A DNA stretch of 64,000 nt from JANNNF01 sp963772935 (GTDB lineage: Bacteria > Pseudomonadota > Alphaproteobacteria > Rhodobacterales > Rhodobacteraceae): the NCBI GenBank assembly GCA_963772935.1, contig CAVYZK010000004.1, positions 434,001 through 498,000 of the forward strand, written 5' to 3'. Both the position numbers and the translations under genes were made by a program. Below, piece by piece: positions 8,452-18,600 of this stretch. Position 1 is the first letter of the stretch; each line of letters begins with the position of its first letter. The notes below the pieces were generated by a model that made no database searches, was not told the DNA's origin, and saw only the letters and a list, made by a program, of their open reading frames with translations.

Positions 8452-9600
8452 ATGGCTGATCTGATCGCCCCGGCTGCGCGCCCGGCTAACCCGCGCTTTT
8501 CCTCTGGCCCTTGTGCCAAGGTTCCCGGTTATTCCCTTGATATGCTTGGTGATGCGCCCTTGGGCCGGTCGCACCGTGCATCGGTTGGCAAGGCCAAGCT
8601 GAAACAGGCGATTGACCTGACCCGTGAAATTCTGGGCGTGCCTGCCGATTACCGCATCGGGATTGTCCCCGGGTCTGACACCGGCGCTGTCGAGATGGCG
8701 ATGTGGTCGCTGCTTGGGGCGCGGCCGGTTGAGATGCTGGCATGGGAGTCGTTCGGCGAAGGCTGGGTCACCGATGTGGTCAAGCAGTTGAAGCTGGACG
8801 CCAAGGTCAAGATCGCGCCCTACGGGCAGATCGTGGATTTCGCGACGGTCGATTTTAACAGCGACGTGGTGTTCACCTGGAACGGCACCACCAGCGGCTG
8901 CCGCCTGCCCAATGCCGATGCCATTCCGGCAGACCGTCAGGGGCTGACCATCTGCGATGCGACCTCTGCGGCGTTTGCGATGGATATGGACTGGGCCAAG
9001 CTGGATGTGACCACCTTCTCTTGGCAGAAGGTGCTGGGCGGCGAAGGCGCGCATGGGATGATCATCCTGAGCCCTCGCGCCGTGGAACGGCTGGAAAGCT
9101 ATACCCCCGCATGGCCCTTGCCCAAGATTTTCCGCATGACCAGCAAGGGCAAGCTGATCGAAGGGATTTTCGTTGGTGAGACGATCAACACCCCGTCGAT
9201 GCTGGCGGTGGAAGATTACCTCGTGTCACTGAACTGGGCGAAATCGGTGGGTGGGCTGAAAGGTCTGGTCGGCCGGGCCACTGCCAATGCGCAGGTGGTG
9301 TGGGATTTCTGCGCGGCCAATCCGTGGTTGGTCAACCTTGCCGAGACGCCTGCGATTGCGTCCACCACCTCTGTCTGCCTCAAGTTCAACGACGCGCGGA
9401 TCAAGGATGGTGAGGCGTTTGCCAAGGCCGTCGCCAAGCGGCTGGAGCAGGCGAAGGTGGCCTATGACATCGGGGCGTATCGCGATGCGCCTGCCGGTCT
9501 GCGCATCTGGTGTGGCAGCACGGTGGAAACCGCCGATGTGGCAGCCCTGATGCCGTGGGTCGCCCATGCGTTTCACGCGGAAATCGCCGCGCAAGTCTGA
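8452..9600 (+). CDS. serC: Phosphoserine aminotransferase SerC
   Basis: A PLP enzyme that converts 3-phosphohydroxypyruvate plus glutamate to phosphoserine and 2-oxoglutarate. At 382 residues it is the longer alphaproteobacterial form, with N-terminus PANPRFSSGPCAKVPGYSL. The PLP lysine is Lys193 in TTFSWQKVLGGEG; ICDATSAAFAMDM supplies the cofactor-binding Asp. A GAGGA ribosome site lies 6 bases before ATG 8452. serA follows after about 80 bases, and the intervening hairpins may tune relative expression. A serC-leader-like structure precedes it. Confidence 0.95.
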   Translation: MADLIAPAARPANPRFSSGPCAKVPGYSLDMLGDAPLGRSHRASVGKAKLKQAIDLTREILGVPADYRIGIVPGSDTGAVEMAMWSLLGARPVEMLAWESFGEGWVTDVVKQLKLDAKVKIAPYGQIVDFATVDFNSDVVFTWNGTTSGCRLPNADAIPADRQGLTICDATSAAFAMDMDWAKLDVTTFSWQKVLGGEGAHGMIILSPRAVERLESYTPAWPLPKIFRMTSKGKLIEGIFVGETINTPSMLAVEDYLVSLNWAKSVGGLKGLVGRATANAQVVWDFCAANPWLVNLAETPAIASTTSVCLKFNDARIKDGEAFAKAVAKRLEQAKVAYDIGAYRDAPAGLRIWCGSTVETADVAALMPWVAHAFHAEIAAQV

Positions 9601-9607
9601 TCGGGAT

Positions 9608-9657
9608 GGCGGGTTGACCCCCGCCCGACCCGCAACCGTAGGGCGGGGTCACCCCGC
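9608..9657 (+). other. Two GC-rich hairpins between serC and serA
   Basis: GGCGGG (9608-9613) pairs with CCCGCC (9620-9625), and GCGGGG (9643-9648) pairs with CCCCGC (9652-9657). No T-run follows either, so they are unlikely to be full intrinsic terminators; they could give partial termination or mark a processing site in the serC-serA transcript. Confidence 0.35.
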
Positions 9658-9683
9658 TGTCCCCTCATATCATGGAGTCCACA

Positions 9684-11279
9684 ATGGCCCCCCGCGTTCT
9701 TGTATCCGACGAACTGTCCGAAACCGCCGTGCAAATCTTCCGCGACCGTGGGGTCGAGGTGGATTACATGCCCAAACTGGGCAAAGACAAAGACGCGCTT
9801 GCCGCGATCATTGACCAGTATGATGGTCTGGCGATCCGGTCGGCGACCAAAGCCACCGAAAAACTGCTGGAGGCTGCAACGCGGCTGAAAGTCATTGGTC
9901 GCGCAGGGATTGGCGTTGATAACGTCGATATTCCGGCGGCGTCCAAGAAGGGCGTGATCGTGATGAACACACCGTTCGGCAACTCGATCACCACTGCCGA
10001 ACACGCCATTGCGATGATGTTTGCCGTGGCGCGGCAACTGCCCGAGGCCAACGCCAGCACCCATTCCGGCAAATGGGAAAAGGCGCGTTTCATGGGGGTG
10101 GAACTGTTCAACAAGACCCTCGGCGTGATCGGGGCGGGCAACATCGGTGGCATCGTCTGCGACCGCGCCGTGGGCCTGCATATGAAGGTTGTGGCCTATG
10201 ACCCCTTCCTGTCGGAAGAACGCGCCAAGCAGTTGGGCGTGACCAAGGTAGAGCTGGACGAGTTGCTGGCGCGCGCCGATTTCATCACGCTGCATGTGCC
10301 GCTGATCGACAAGACCCGCAACATCCTGTCGGCGGAAAATCTGGCGAAGACGAAAAAGGGTGTGCGGATCATCAACTGCGCCCGGGGTGGGTTGATTGAC
10401 GAGGTGGCCTTGGCGGCTGCGCTGAAATCCGGCCATGTGGCCGGGGCGGCGCTGGATGTGTTCGAGGTGGAGCCCGCCACCGACAGCCCGCTGTTCGGCC
10501 TGCCGAACGTGGTCTGCACGCCGCATCTGGGGGCATCCACCACCGAGGCGCAGGAAAATGTGGCGCTGCAAGTGGCGGAACAGATGTCGGATTACCTGCT
10601 GACGGGGGCCGTGCAGAACGCGCTGAACATGCCCAACGTGACGGCGGAAGAAGCCGCCGTGATGGGGCCGTGGATCAAACTTGCCAGCCATCTGGGTGCC
10701 TTCATCGGCCAGATGACGGATGAGCCGATCAAGGCGATCAACATTCTGTACGACGGCACCGTGGCGGGAATGAACCTTGCCGCGCTGAACTCGGCGGTGA
10801 TTGCGGGCGTGCTGAAGGCGCAGAACCCGGATGTGAACCTGGTGTCCGCCCCCATTGTGGCCAAGGAACGCGGCATCCAGATCTCGACCACCCGGCAGGA
10901 CAAGACCGGCACCTTTGACGCCTATATCAAGGTCACGATGGTGACGGAAAAGCGCGAACGGTCGGTTGCGGGCACCTGCTTCAGTGATGGAAAACCGCGG
11001 TTCATCCAGATCAAGGGCATCAACATTGACGCCGAAATCGGCGCGCATATGCTGTATACCACGAATGAGGACGTGCCGGGCATCATCGGCCTTTTGGGCA
11101 TGACGATGGGCAAGAACAACGTCAACATCGCGAACTTTACCCTCGGCCGGTCTGGCGTGGGGCAAGAGGCGATTGCGATCCTCTATCTGGATCAGGCGAT
11201 TGACCCCAAGGTGATCGACACGCTGGAAAGCACAGGCATGTTCCAACAAGTCAAAGCCTTGCAGTTTGAGGTGGCCTGA
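9684..11279 (+). CDS. serA: D-3-phosphoglycerate dehydrogenase SerA
   Basis: First enzyme of serine synthesis: oxidises 3-phosphoglycerate to 3-phosphohydroxypyruvate with NAD. I choose ATG 9684 (MAPRVLVSDELSE) because GGAG at 9674-9677 is correctly spaced; the upstream ATG 9672 overlaps that site. The 531 residues are the long SerA form: substrate-binding lobe, Rossmann motif GVIGAGNIGG at 147-156, catalytic Arg in NCARGGLIDE and catalytic His in TPHLGAST, then the allosteric-substrate-binding domain and a C-terminal ACT domain (VPGIIGLLGMTMGKNNVNIA). The ACT domain suggests possible feedback control by L-serine. Confidence 0.95.
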   Translation: MAPRVLVSDELSETAVQIFRDRGVEVDYMPKLGKDKDALAAIIDQYDGLAIRSATKATEKLLEAATRLKVIGRAGIGVDNVDIPAASKKGVIVMNTPFGNSITTAEHAIAMMFAVARQLPEANASTHSGKWEKARFMGVELFNKTLGVIGAGNIGGIVCDRAVGLHMKVVAYDPFLSEERAKQLGVTKVELDELLARADFITLHVPLIDKTRNILSAENLAKTKKGVRIINCARGGLIDEVALAAALKSGHVAGAALDVFEVEPATDSPLFGLPNVVCTPHLGASTTEAQENVALQVAEQMSDYLLTGAVQNALNMPNVTAEEAAVMGPWIKLASHLGAFIGQMTDEPIKAINILYDGTVAGMNLAALNSAVIAGVLKAQNPDVNLVSAPIVAKERGIQISTTRQDKTGTFDAYIKVTMVTEKRERSVAGTCFSDGKPRFIQIKGINIDAEIGAHMLYTTNEDVPGIIGLLGMTMGKNNVNIANFTLGRSGVGQEAIAILYLDQAIDPKVIDTLESTGMFQQVKALQFEVA

Positions 11280-11312
11280 CCCCTTCCTGTTTTCGTTTGG
11301 CTGACATACCAC

Positions 11313-11341
11313 TGTGGCCGGGGATGAACCCCCGGTCACAC
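11313..11341 (+). terminator. Hairpin after serA
   Basis: A roughly 10-bp stem (GTGGCCGGGG with CCCCGGTCAC, one G-T pair) lies about 35 bases beyond the serA stop. There is no good T-run, so it is a candidate rather than a clear intrinsic terminator. Confidence 0.35.
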
Positions 11342-11360
11342 TCCTAACCCGCGGGCCCCC

Positions 11361-12095
11361 ATGCGCAGCTATGCTATCGGCGATATTCACGGCCATCTTG
11401 ATCTTCTGCAGGACATCCATGCGCGCATTGCTGCGGATCAGGCCCTTCATGGGGCAGCCCCGATCATCCATGTGGGTGATCTGGTGGACAGGGGGCCAGA
11501 CAGCGCCGGAGTTGTCGATTACCTGTGCAAAGGCATTGAGGCCGGGCAGGACTGGGTGGTGCTGAAGGGCAACCATGACCGGATGTTCACCGGCTTCATG
11601 GCCAATATCAAACACCACGACGAAGGGCTGCGCCCCGATCTGTCATGGTTGCACCCACGGCTGGGGGGTGGCACCACGCTCGCGTCCTACGGGGTGGAAA
11701 ATGCCAGTGACCGCCCCATCGCCCCAGTGCATGCCGAGGCATTGGTGGCCGTGCCGCAGGCGCACCGCGCGTTTCTGGAAACCCGGCCCACCTGGCATCG
11801 CCATGGCGAGGTGGTGTTCGTGCATGCAGGCATCCGCCCCGGCATCGCGATGGAAGATCAGACCGAGACAGATCTTGTCTGGATCCGCAAAGGATTTCTG
11901 GACGACACCCGAGACCACGGCCCGCTGATCGTGCATGGCCACACCGCACTTGATGTGCCCACGCATTATGGCAACCGCGTGAACATCGACAGTTCCGCCG
12001 CCTATGGGGGGCCACTTACCGCCATAGCAATTGACGGGCGCGAAGTATTCCACCTGACCGAGGCAGGGCGAGTGCCTTTGCTGCCGCTGGGTTAG
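11361..12095 (+). CDS. PPP-family metallophosphoesterase (serine/threonine phosphatase-like)
   Basis: A 244-residue bacterial PPP-type phosphoesterase. The metal-binding motifs are in order: GDIHGH (residues 7-12), GDLVDRG (39-45) and GNHD (70-73), then HAGIRPG and a distal VHGHTAL. This is the layout of phage-lambda-type phosphatases and bacterial PrpA/diadenosine-tetraphosphatase-like enzymes that dephosphorylate proteins or nucleotides. Substrate is not deducible. Its stop codon overlaps the stop of the small convergent gene on the other strand. Confidence 0.87.
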   Translation: MRSYAIGDIHGHLDLLQDIHARIAADQALHGAAPIIHVGDLVDRGPDSAGVVDYLCKGIEAGQDWVVLKGNHDRMFTGFMANIKHHDEGLRPDLSWLHPRLGGGTTLASYGVENASDRPIAPVHAEALVAVPQAHRAFLETRPTWHRHGEVVFVHAGIRPGIAMEDQTETDLVWIRKGFLDDTRDHGPLIVHGHTALDVPTHYGNRVNIDSSAAYGGPLTAIAIDGREVFHLTEAGRVPLLPLG

Positions 12096-12298
12096 CTTTT
12101 GGGGGTTTTGAACAGCCGCCAAGCCGACCAGACCGCTGTGCCGCCAAAGAACACGGACCCAAACCCCACCACCTCGACCAGAGCGGGGCCGTCGGGTATG
12201 CCGCGCAGGCCGATGGCCACGCTCAATAGGCCCAATCCGGCCAGAGAAAACACCAGCCGCCCCCATAACTCGCCGCGTGATGGCCCGAATTTGTTCAT
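12092..12298 (-). CDS. Small two-helix membrane protein, hypothetical
   Basis: From ATG 12298 the product is 68 residues: a short polar head (MNKFGPSRGELWGRL) and two hydrophobic segments separated by a GIPDGPALVE turn, ending in WRLFKTPKS. I recognise no family. It lies 54 bases past the MFS transporter start and ends overlapping the phosphatase stop on the opposite strand. The frame extends upstream to 12349, but the upstream part is basic and uncharacteristic. Confidence 0.55.
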   Translation of the reverse strand: MNKFGPSRGELWGRLVFSLAGLGLLSVAIGLRGIPDGPALVEVVGFGSVFFGGTAVWSAWRLFKTPKS

Positions 12299-12352
12299 GT
12301 GACGCCCCTGTCTGCATCGGTAAGGTAGCTGCGGTTTTCTGCGCGCCAAGGG

Positions 12353-13456
12353 CTACTTGTTCAGACTGCGCATCACAACCATCGCCGCCACGGTCAACGC
12401 GCCACTGACGACCGCCAACAGCCAGAAGAAGCCGCGATCCCCCATATCTGCAAGCAGCGGCGGCAGCAGTAAGGGCGACACAATCCCACCCACCAGACCG
12501 GACAACAGAATGGTCGGAGGCACGCGCAAATCCTCGCCCATCTTGCGGCTGGCCGTGACGTAATAGCCGGGGAAAAACAGACCCGCGCAGACGCCAAGGC
12601 CCACGAAAAACACAGGTGGGCTGATCAACACGGCCCCGATGGAACACAGCGCCGCCACCGCCATTGCCCCGGTATAGAGGGTGAAGGATCCGATCAGATG
12701 GGCGGTGAAGATCAGACCGACACGGGACAGCAGGAAGGCCGCAAAGAACGCTGACAGCAACTCTGCTGCCTGATCTTCGGTGACGCCCGACCGGATCAGG
12801 GCGGTGGGGCCAAGGCCGATCAGGCAGGCCTCCATCCCGATGGCCATCATGCCGAAGGCCAAAATCCCCCAATGCGGGCGGAACGCGGCGACGGTCGTGG
12901 TCTCAACCCTGATTTCCGTGCGCCCGGCAGCCCCGGCTCCCAGCCAGATCAGCGCGCAAAGCGCCGCCACGATGGCAAAGGTGGTTTGCGGATTGTTGCC
13001 CAGCCAGACGAAAATCAAGGGTGCGGCGATTGCCCCGACCCCGAAAGTTGCGTTGAGCAGGCTAAGCATGGCTGGCCCGCGCGCCCCGAACGCCCGCAGC
13101 ATGCGCGGGTTGAACACGGCAGTGGCACAGCCATAGCCCACGCCAAACACGACCGCCCCCACCAGCGTAAGCGCCCAATTGGTCTGGATCGCGATTATTG
13201 CCATCCCCGTCGTCATCACGGCCAAGGCGTGGCGCGGCGTGATCTTTGCGCCATAGGCAAACATCGCGCTGACCCCGACCAGACAGCCCACCCAATGCGC
13301 CGAGACCATCAGCCCCGCGCCTTCCACCGTAATGCCAAAAATCCGGGAAAACGCGGGCAGGGCCGGGCCGTACAGCGACTGTCCTGCCCCCATCAGAATA
13401 AACGTGGCAAGTCCCGCAAACAGCAAGGCCGCATTGGCCTTCATCAAATTCTGCAC
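12353..13456 (-). CDS. Major facilitator superfamily transporter
   Basis: A 367-residue MFS permease with about 12 predicted membrane segments. It shows a degenerate loop-2/3 MFS motif (YGAKITPRHALAV) and a GVGYGCATAVFNPRML segment. The start is GTG 13456, chosen because AGGAGA is centred about 8 bases upstream; ATG 13444 is too far from it. Substrate unknown; overall it resembles the YbjJ/fucose-permease-like MFS group. It is separated from pbpC by about 120 bases. Confidence 0.8.
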   Translation of the reverse strand: MQNLMKANAALLFAGLATFILMGAGQSLYGPALPAFSRIFGITVEGAGLMVSAHWVGCLVGVSAMFAYGAKITPRHALAVMTTGMAIIAIQTNWALTLVGAVVFGVGYGCATAVFNPRMLRAFGARGPAMLSLLNATFGVGAIAAPLIFVWLGNNPQTTFAIVAALCALIWLGAGAAGRTEIRVETTTVAAFRPHWGILAFGMMAIGMEACLIGLGPTALIRSGVTEDQAAELLSAFFAAFLLSRVGLIFTAHLIGSFTLYTGAMAVAALCSIGAVLISPPVFFVGLGVCAGLFFPGYYVTASRKMGEDLRVPPTILLSGLVGGIVSPLLLPPLLADMGDRGFFWLLAVVSGALTVAAMVVMRSLNK

Positions 13457-13579
13457 AAGTGTCTCCTGTCGATGCGTCGGTTTCCCCCGGCGTATCGGCA
13501 GTGTCAACGGCTGCCGGTGACTCATTGGGCGAATGGCAGGTGTCCGTGGTATATCGCCCAAACTTCGGGCAAGCGGGCG

Positions 13580-15619
13580 TCAGCGCACCCGCACGGAGGC
13601 CCGCGCCGACCGGCCTGCCGCGTCGATCACTGACAGGGTGACAAAGCCTGCGCCGGGCAGGGCCAGCATGGTTTCGCGCCCCGTTTGGGCCATGGCCAAA
13701 GGCACCCCATCGGCCATCCATGTAAACGGCGCCGTGCCCCCGCGCACCCGCACCAACAGGCCATCGGGCAGCAGTTCCACCTCGGCTCCGTCGGGAGGGA
13801 AGGCCACGGCGGGGGCATCCTGTGCCGCCTGAAACGCGGCGCTGCGCGACCGGAAGCGTTGCAGGGGCTGCGGTAGTTGCGCGTTCGATACCAGCAGGGT
13901 CGCAGGTGGGGCGGGGGGCTGCGGGGCAAGGTCGGGCTTCAGGCGGTTAAAGGCCTGAAACAGCACCGGGGCGGCAAGGTCAGCCCCAAACACCCCCGGC
14001 ACCGGGGTGCCATCAGCCCGGCCCAACCAGACGCCGATCACATGCTGGCCGTCAAAGCCGATGGCCCAGGCATCGCGGTGGCCGTAACTGGTGCCGGTCT
14101 TGTAGGCCAGACGGTTTTCCGGTGCCCCCGGCGGCGGGGCAAGGCCCGCCAGAATGTCACCCACCTGCCAAGCGGCAACGGCGGACAATACCCGCTGGCC
14201 ATCGGCGCTCTCGCCCGACATGCGGTAGGTCAGGGGCCGTGTGACCCCACCCCGTGCGATCATCGCATACATTTGCACCATATCTTGCAGCGTCACCCCC
14301 ACGCCACCCAAAGCCACCGCCAGCCCCGGCTGATCCCCCGGCACCACGACCCGCATGCCAGCCTTGCCCATGGCTGACAGCAGTTTGGCGGGGCCAAGCG
14401 CATCGGTAAGCGCCACCACGGGGATGTTCAGGGACAGTTGCAGCGCCTCGCGCACGCGGATGGTGCCGCGAAAAATGCGGTCAAAATTCTGCGGGGCATA
14501 GGCGCCAAATACCGTGGGCCGGTCTTCGACCATGGTTTCCGGGTGGGTCAGGCCTTCGTCAAACGACAGCCCATAGACCAGCGGTTTCAGCGTGGACCCC
14601 GGGCTGCGCAGGGCGGTGGTCATATCGACAAACCCCTGTCGCAGGTCGGCCCTGAAGGCGGATGACCCCACGCTGGCCAGAATTTCACCCGACCGATGGT
14701 CTGCCACCACGATGGCGACCTGCAACTGTTCGCCGCGCCCAGCCACGGCCTGCACGGCAAGCGCCTCCAGCTTGATCTGCAAGCTGCGGTCGATGGTCAG
14801 GTCGTGGCGGGGGGCACCGGGGTTCTCGGCCCGGGCGCGATCGGCCAGATGGGGGGCAAGCGAGGGGAAGGGTTTGCGCAGGCCCGGCACCGTTTCAGTC
14901 AGGGCGGCGGTGCTGGCGTCTGCGTCCAGCACGCCGTCCCGCACCGCCCGCGCCAGCACCCGGTTGCGGGCGGCGGTGGCGCGGTCGGCGGCGCGGTCGG
15001 GGCGGCGGGTTTCGGGCGATTGCGGGATGGCGACCAGCAAGGCGGCTTCGGCAGGAGTCAAACGCCCCGGTTCCTTGCCGAAATATGACAGCGATGCCGC
15101 GCGCACCCCTTCCAGGTTGCCGCCAAACGGGGCCAGATGCAGGTACAGTTGCAAGATCTGGTCCTTGGTCAGCCGACGTTCCAGCGCCAATGCAACCCGC
15201 ATCTGCCGCAGCTTGCCCGCCACAGCCCCGGTGCCAGACTCCTCCAGCAACCGCGCCACCTGCATGGTCAGCGTGGACCCGCCCGAAATCACCCGCCCGT
15301 TCCACACCGCCTGCAAAACCGCCCGCAGCATCGACCGCGCATCCACGCCGGGGTGGGTGTGGAAACGGCGATCCTCATAGTCCAGTAGCATCGCGATATA
15401 GCCCGCATCCACCCGGTCGGGGGCAACGGCCAGCCGCCAGCGGCCATTGGCGACCGTGTAGGCGCGCAGCAGATCGCCTTTGCGGTCAAGCACTTCGACC
15501 GAGGTTTCCACCACCAGCGGCGGCAAGATGGTGTGGTCGATCCACCTATCCACGCCGTCGCGGCCAAGGGCCGTCAGCCACAAGCCGACAGCCCCCGCCA
15601 GTATCCACCGGGCGCGCAT
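13580..15619 (-). CDS. pbpC: Penicillin-binding protein 1C (PbpC)
   Basis: A bifunctional peptidoglycan glycosyltransferase/transpeptidase, 679 residues. An N-terminal anchor is followed by the GT51 domain (YEDRRFHTHPGVD, ISGGSTLTMQVARLL), then the transpeptidase with SxxK in SPGSTLKP, SLN in LSLNIPVVA and KTG in YKTGTSYG, and a C-terminal BiPBP domain. ATG 15619 overlaps the upstream alpha-2-macroglobulin stop as TGATG, which indicates translational coupling. This pairing is widespread; the repair synthase is thought to work with the protease trap when the envelope is breached. Confidence 0.93.
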   Translation of the reverse strand: MRARWILAGAVGLWLTALGRDGVDRWIDHTILPPLVVETSVEVLDRKGDLLRAYTVANGRWRLAVAPDRVDAGYIAMLLDYEDRRFHTHPGVDARSMLRAVLQAVWNGRVISGGSTLTMQVARLLEESGTGAVAGKLRQMRVALALERRLTKDQILQLYLHLAPFGGNLEGVRAASLSYFGKEPGRLTPAEAALLVAIPQSPETRRPDRAADRATAARNRVLARAVRDGVLDADASTAALTETVPGLRKPFPSLAPHLADRARAENPGAPRHDLTIDRSLQIKLEALAVQAVAGRGEQLQVAIVVADHRSGEILASVGSSAFRADLRQGFVDMTTALRSPGSTLKPLVYGLSFDEGLTHPETMVEDRPTVFGAYAPQNFDRIFRGTIRVREALQLSLNIPVVALTDALGPAKLLSAMGKAGMRVVVPGDQPGLAVALGGVGVTLQDMVQMYAMIARGGVTRPLTYRMSGESADGQRVLSAVAAWQVGDILAGLAPPPGAPENRLAYKTGTSYGHRDAWAIGFDGQHVIGVWLGRADGTPVPGVFGADLAAPVLFQAFNRLKPDLAPQPPAPPATLLVSNAQLPQPLQRFRSRSAAFQAAQDAPAVAFPPDGAEVELLPDGLLVRVRGGTAPFTWMADGVPLAMAQTGRETMLALPGAGFVTLSVIDAAGRSARASVRVR

Positions 15620-18600
15620 CACTCGGTAATCGTCACCGTGCCGGCATCAGACCGGGCGCGGAAATCGGGGCGGTACATGTCTTCGACCGAGGCTGCCGGA
15701 TGGTGGAACACCCCCGGCGACACGGCCCGCACCACATAGGCCAGACGGAAGCTGTCGGACGACCGCCAGTCGATTGCGGTCAGGAAACGATCCTGCCGGA
15801 ACTCGGAATGGGCGACCTCCACTTGGCTGTCCAGCCAGTCCAGCGCCGAGACCGACCCGCCCGAAATCAGGTTCGGGTTGTCAATCTCAAACCCGGCGGG
15901 CAGCGGGTCCGCGACCATCAGACGGGCTTCGGAATTGCCAAAGGGCGTCACCTCCAGCACCGTGACCAGGCGGGTGCCTGCGGTCACATCGGCCAGTTCC
16001 ACCTGATCGCCATCAAGGCTGTAGTAGGTGCGGGTGATGGAATAGCCGTTGCCGCCCGCTGGTTCCGCCGCCTCTGGCACGCCATAGGCGGTGACGGTCA
16101 GCGTGGTATCCGCACCGTCATTCCTGACGACCACGGGGGTGGCCGCGCCATCCAGCACCCGGACCAACGGACCCTCGGCAGGCTTCCCGTCAATGGTGAT
16201 GCCATCCGCGCCGGGGCGGTCGATCAGCGCGTTCGCCGCCAACAGCGCCCAGGTCGCCTCTTGTGTGGACCTGTTGCCGCCCGTGGTGGCGATCTGGTCG
16301 GTCAGCGCCTCACGGTCGACCGCTGTGGACCCGGCCTCTACCGCCAGCGTCAGCACCGCCGCCGCATCGCGGTAGCGGGTGCCGTAATCGACGCGCCAGA
16401 TTTGTTCGGTTTCCGGCCCAGACTGCGCGTTCAGTTTGGCCCCGGCCTTGCGGAACATCGCATCGGCGCGGACCTGATCACCGTAGGACGCCAGTGCCGC
16501 GCCCAGTTGCGCCTGCGCAATCGGGGTGGCAAAGGCATCGCCCTTCACATCGGCGTAGTAGCGCAGGTCGCCAATGGCAGCCGCCCCTTCGCGCGCCAGA
16601 ACCATCAGCGAATAGGCCAATGCCTCGCCGCCGCCATTGGTTTCCCCGTCAAAGTCAGGCGCGTAGTTCACCTGATTGCGCAACGCGGTCAGCGCGTTAC
16701 GGAACGCGAGGTCGGGCACGGCATAACCTTGGGCACGCGCACGGCTGAGGAAATCGGTGACATAGGCATCCAGCCACAGATCCCCATTCCCCGGCCCCCA
16801 CAGCCCGAACGACCCTTCGGCCCCTTGGTTGGTCAGCACTTCGGCCACGGCCTGATCAATCCGGGTCTGGATATTCTCCGCCCCCTTCAGGTCCATCACT
16901 TGCGCCACCTCATCGAAATACAGCAGCGGCAGCGCGCGTGAGGTGATCTGTTCGGTGCAGCCATAGGGATAGCGGTCCAGTGCCGCCAGCAGCCCCGGCG
17001 CATTCAGACGCGCCAGCGGGCCAACCGCCATGGTCGCAGTGGCAGACCCCGGCACCAGCCCGGTGAAGGCGGCCTGATCGAAGGTAAAGGACTGACCCTT
17101 GGCAAGGTCGAACCGGGTGATCCGGGCCACCTCTGGGTCGTTCATCTGCACCGGGATGGTCAGGGTTTTCTTCAACTGTTTGCCATCGGGCGTGGTCAGC
17201 GCGACCTCGACCGTTTGCAGACCAACATCCCCTGCGGTGACGGGAATGGCGTAAACCGCCTTGGCCTTGTCGCCCAGATCGAACCCCGACGGCACCGCGC
17301 CAAGGGTCAGGCCAGAGGAGGACACATCAAGGCTCATCCGGCCTGACGGTCCGGTGGCATGGACAATCTCCAGCAGCAGGCGCGACTGATCGCCCGGCGA
17401 CAGGAACCTGGGCAGGCTGGCCGTCACCACAACCGGGTCACGCACCAGCACATCCGCTGTTGCCTGCCCCACGCCCTTGGCCGACCAGACCACCGCCATC
17501 ACCCGGACGGTGCCGTTGAACGACGGCAGGTCAAACGATGCGCGCGCGTAGCCATCATCGCCGACCTGCACGGGGCCGGTGAAATAGGCGACCAGTTCTT
17601 CGGTGGGGGGCGGGGCTTGCAGGCGGGCCTGCGCGCCGGAATCGCCGCCCGACCGGACAGTGCCTTCGGCGCCGTTCATGCCGTCGATCAGGCGGCCATA
17701 GACATCGCGGATACCCACGCCCAGCTTGCGCTGACCGAAGTAATGGCCTTGCGGATCGGGGGCATCAAAACCCGTCAGGTTCAGGATGCCGACATCGACG
17801 GCGGCAATCGTGGCATAGGCGGTGTCGCCCGGTGTCAGCCCTGCGACCTTTACCGCCACCTCCATCGGGCCACGCGGGGCAGCCTCGGGGGCAGTTTCAA
17901 TCGTCGCCTGCAAGGCCCGCTCGCCGGGGTCAATCGAGGCATAGGTCAGGCCAAGCGCGCGGGCGGGGTTGCGGCCAGCGGCCACATCCATCGGGCGCAG
18001 GACGGACGCGGTGACATAGACGCCCGCACCCCATTCATCGGTCACCGGCAGCGGGATCAGGTTTTCGCCTTCCTTGACCTCAACCGCTTGCATCGCCACC
18101 AGACGGTTCGATAGCACGGTGATCAGCGCTGTCCCCGCCGCACGCGGCACAACGCGCAACATGGCGGTGTCGCCGGATTTGTAGGCGGGTTTATCGAGGC
18201 TCAACTCCAAAGTATCGGGCGTGGCGGATGTATCGGCAGGCGCATACCAGCCCGCGTAGAAGGTGGTTGACGTTGCGGCAACCGCACCATCGGACCGTTC
18301 CACCAGCAGCTCATATTCGCCCCAAGTCACGGGGGCTGCGATTTCCGACGGCCCGGTTCCAATGTCGGCCTTACCCTCGGCGACCAAGGCACGCGAAATC
18401 ACAGGTTCCCAGTTCCAGTTGCCAGAATTCTGATACCATTGGTAATTCGTCTCGATCCGCGTCAGACGCCATGCGACCTTCATCGGCTCGGGCTTGGTAT
18501 CCGCGCCGACCCCGATCAGGTTGAACCGGGCATCGGTGCCTTCGGCCACCACATCGTCAAACAGCGGCTTGACCCCGATCATCGCCTGCGACGGCGTCAG

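Noticed and set aside
15085..16941. A 618-residue + strand frame inside the pbpC/alpha-2-macroglobulin operon
   Set aside because: Antisense shadow of two genes with intact catalytic motifs.
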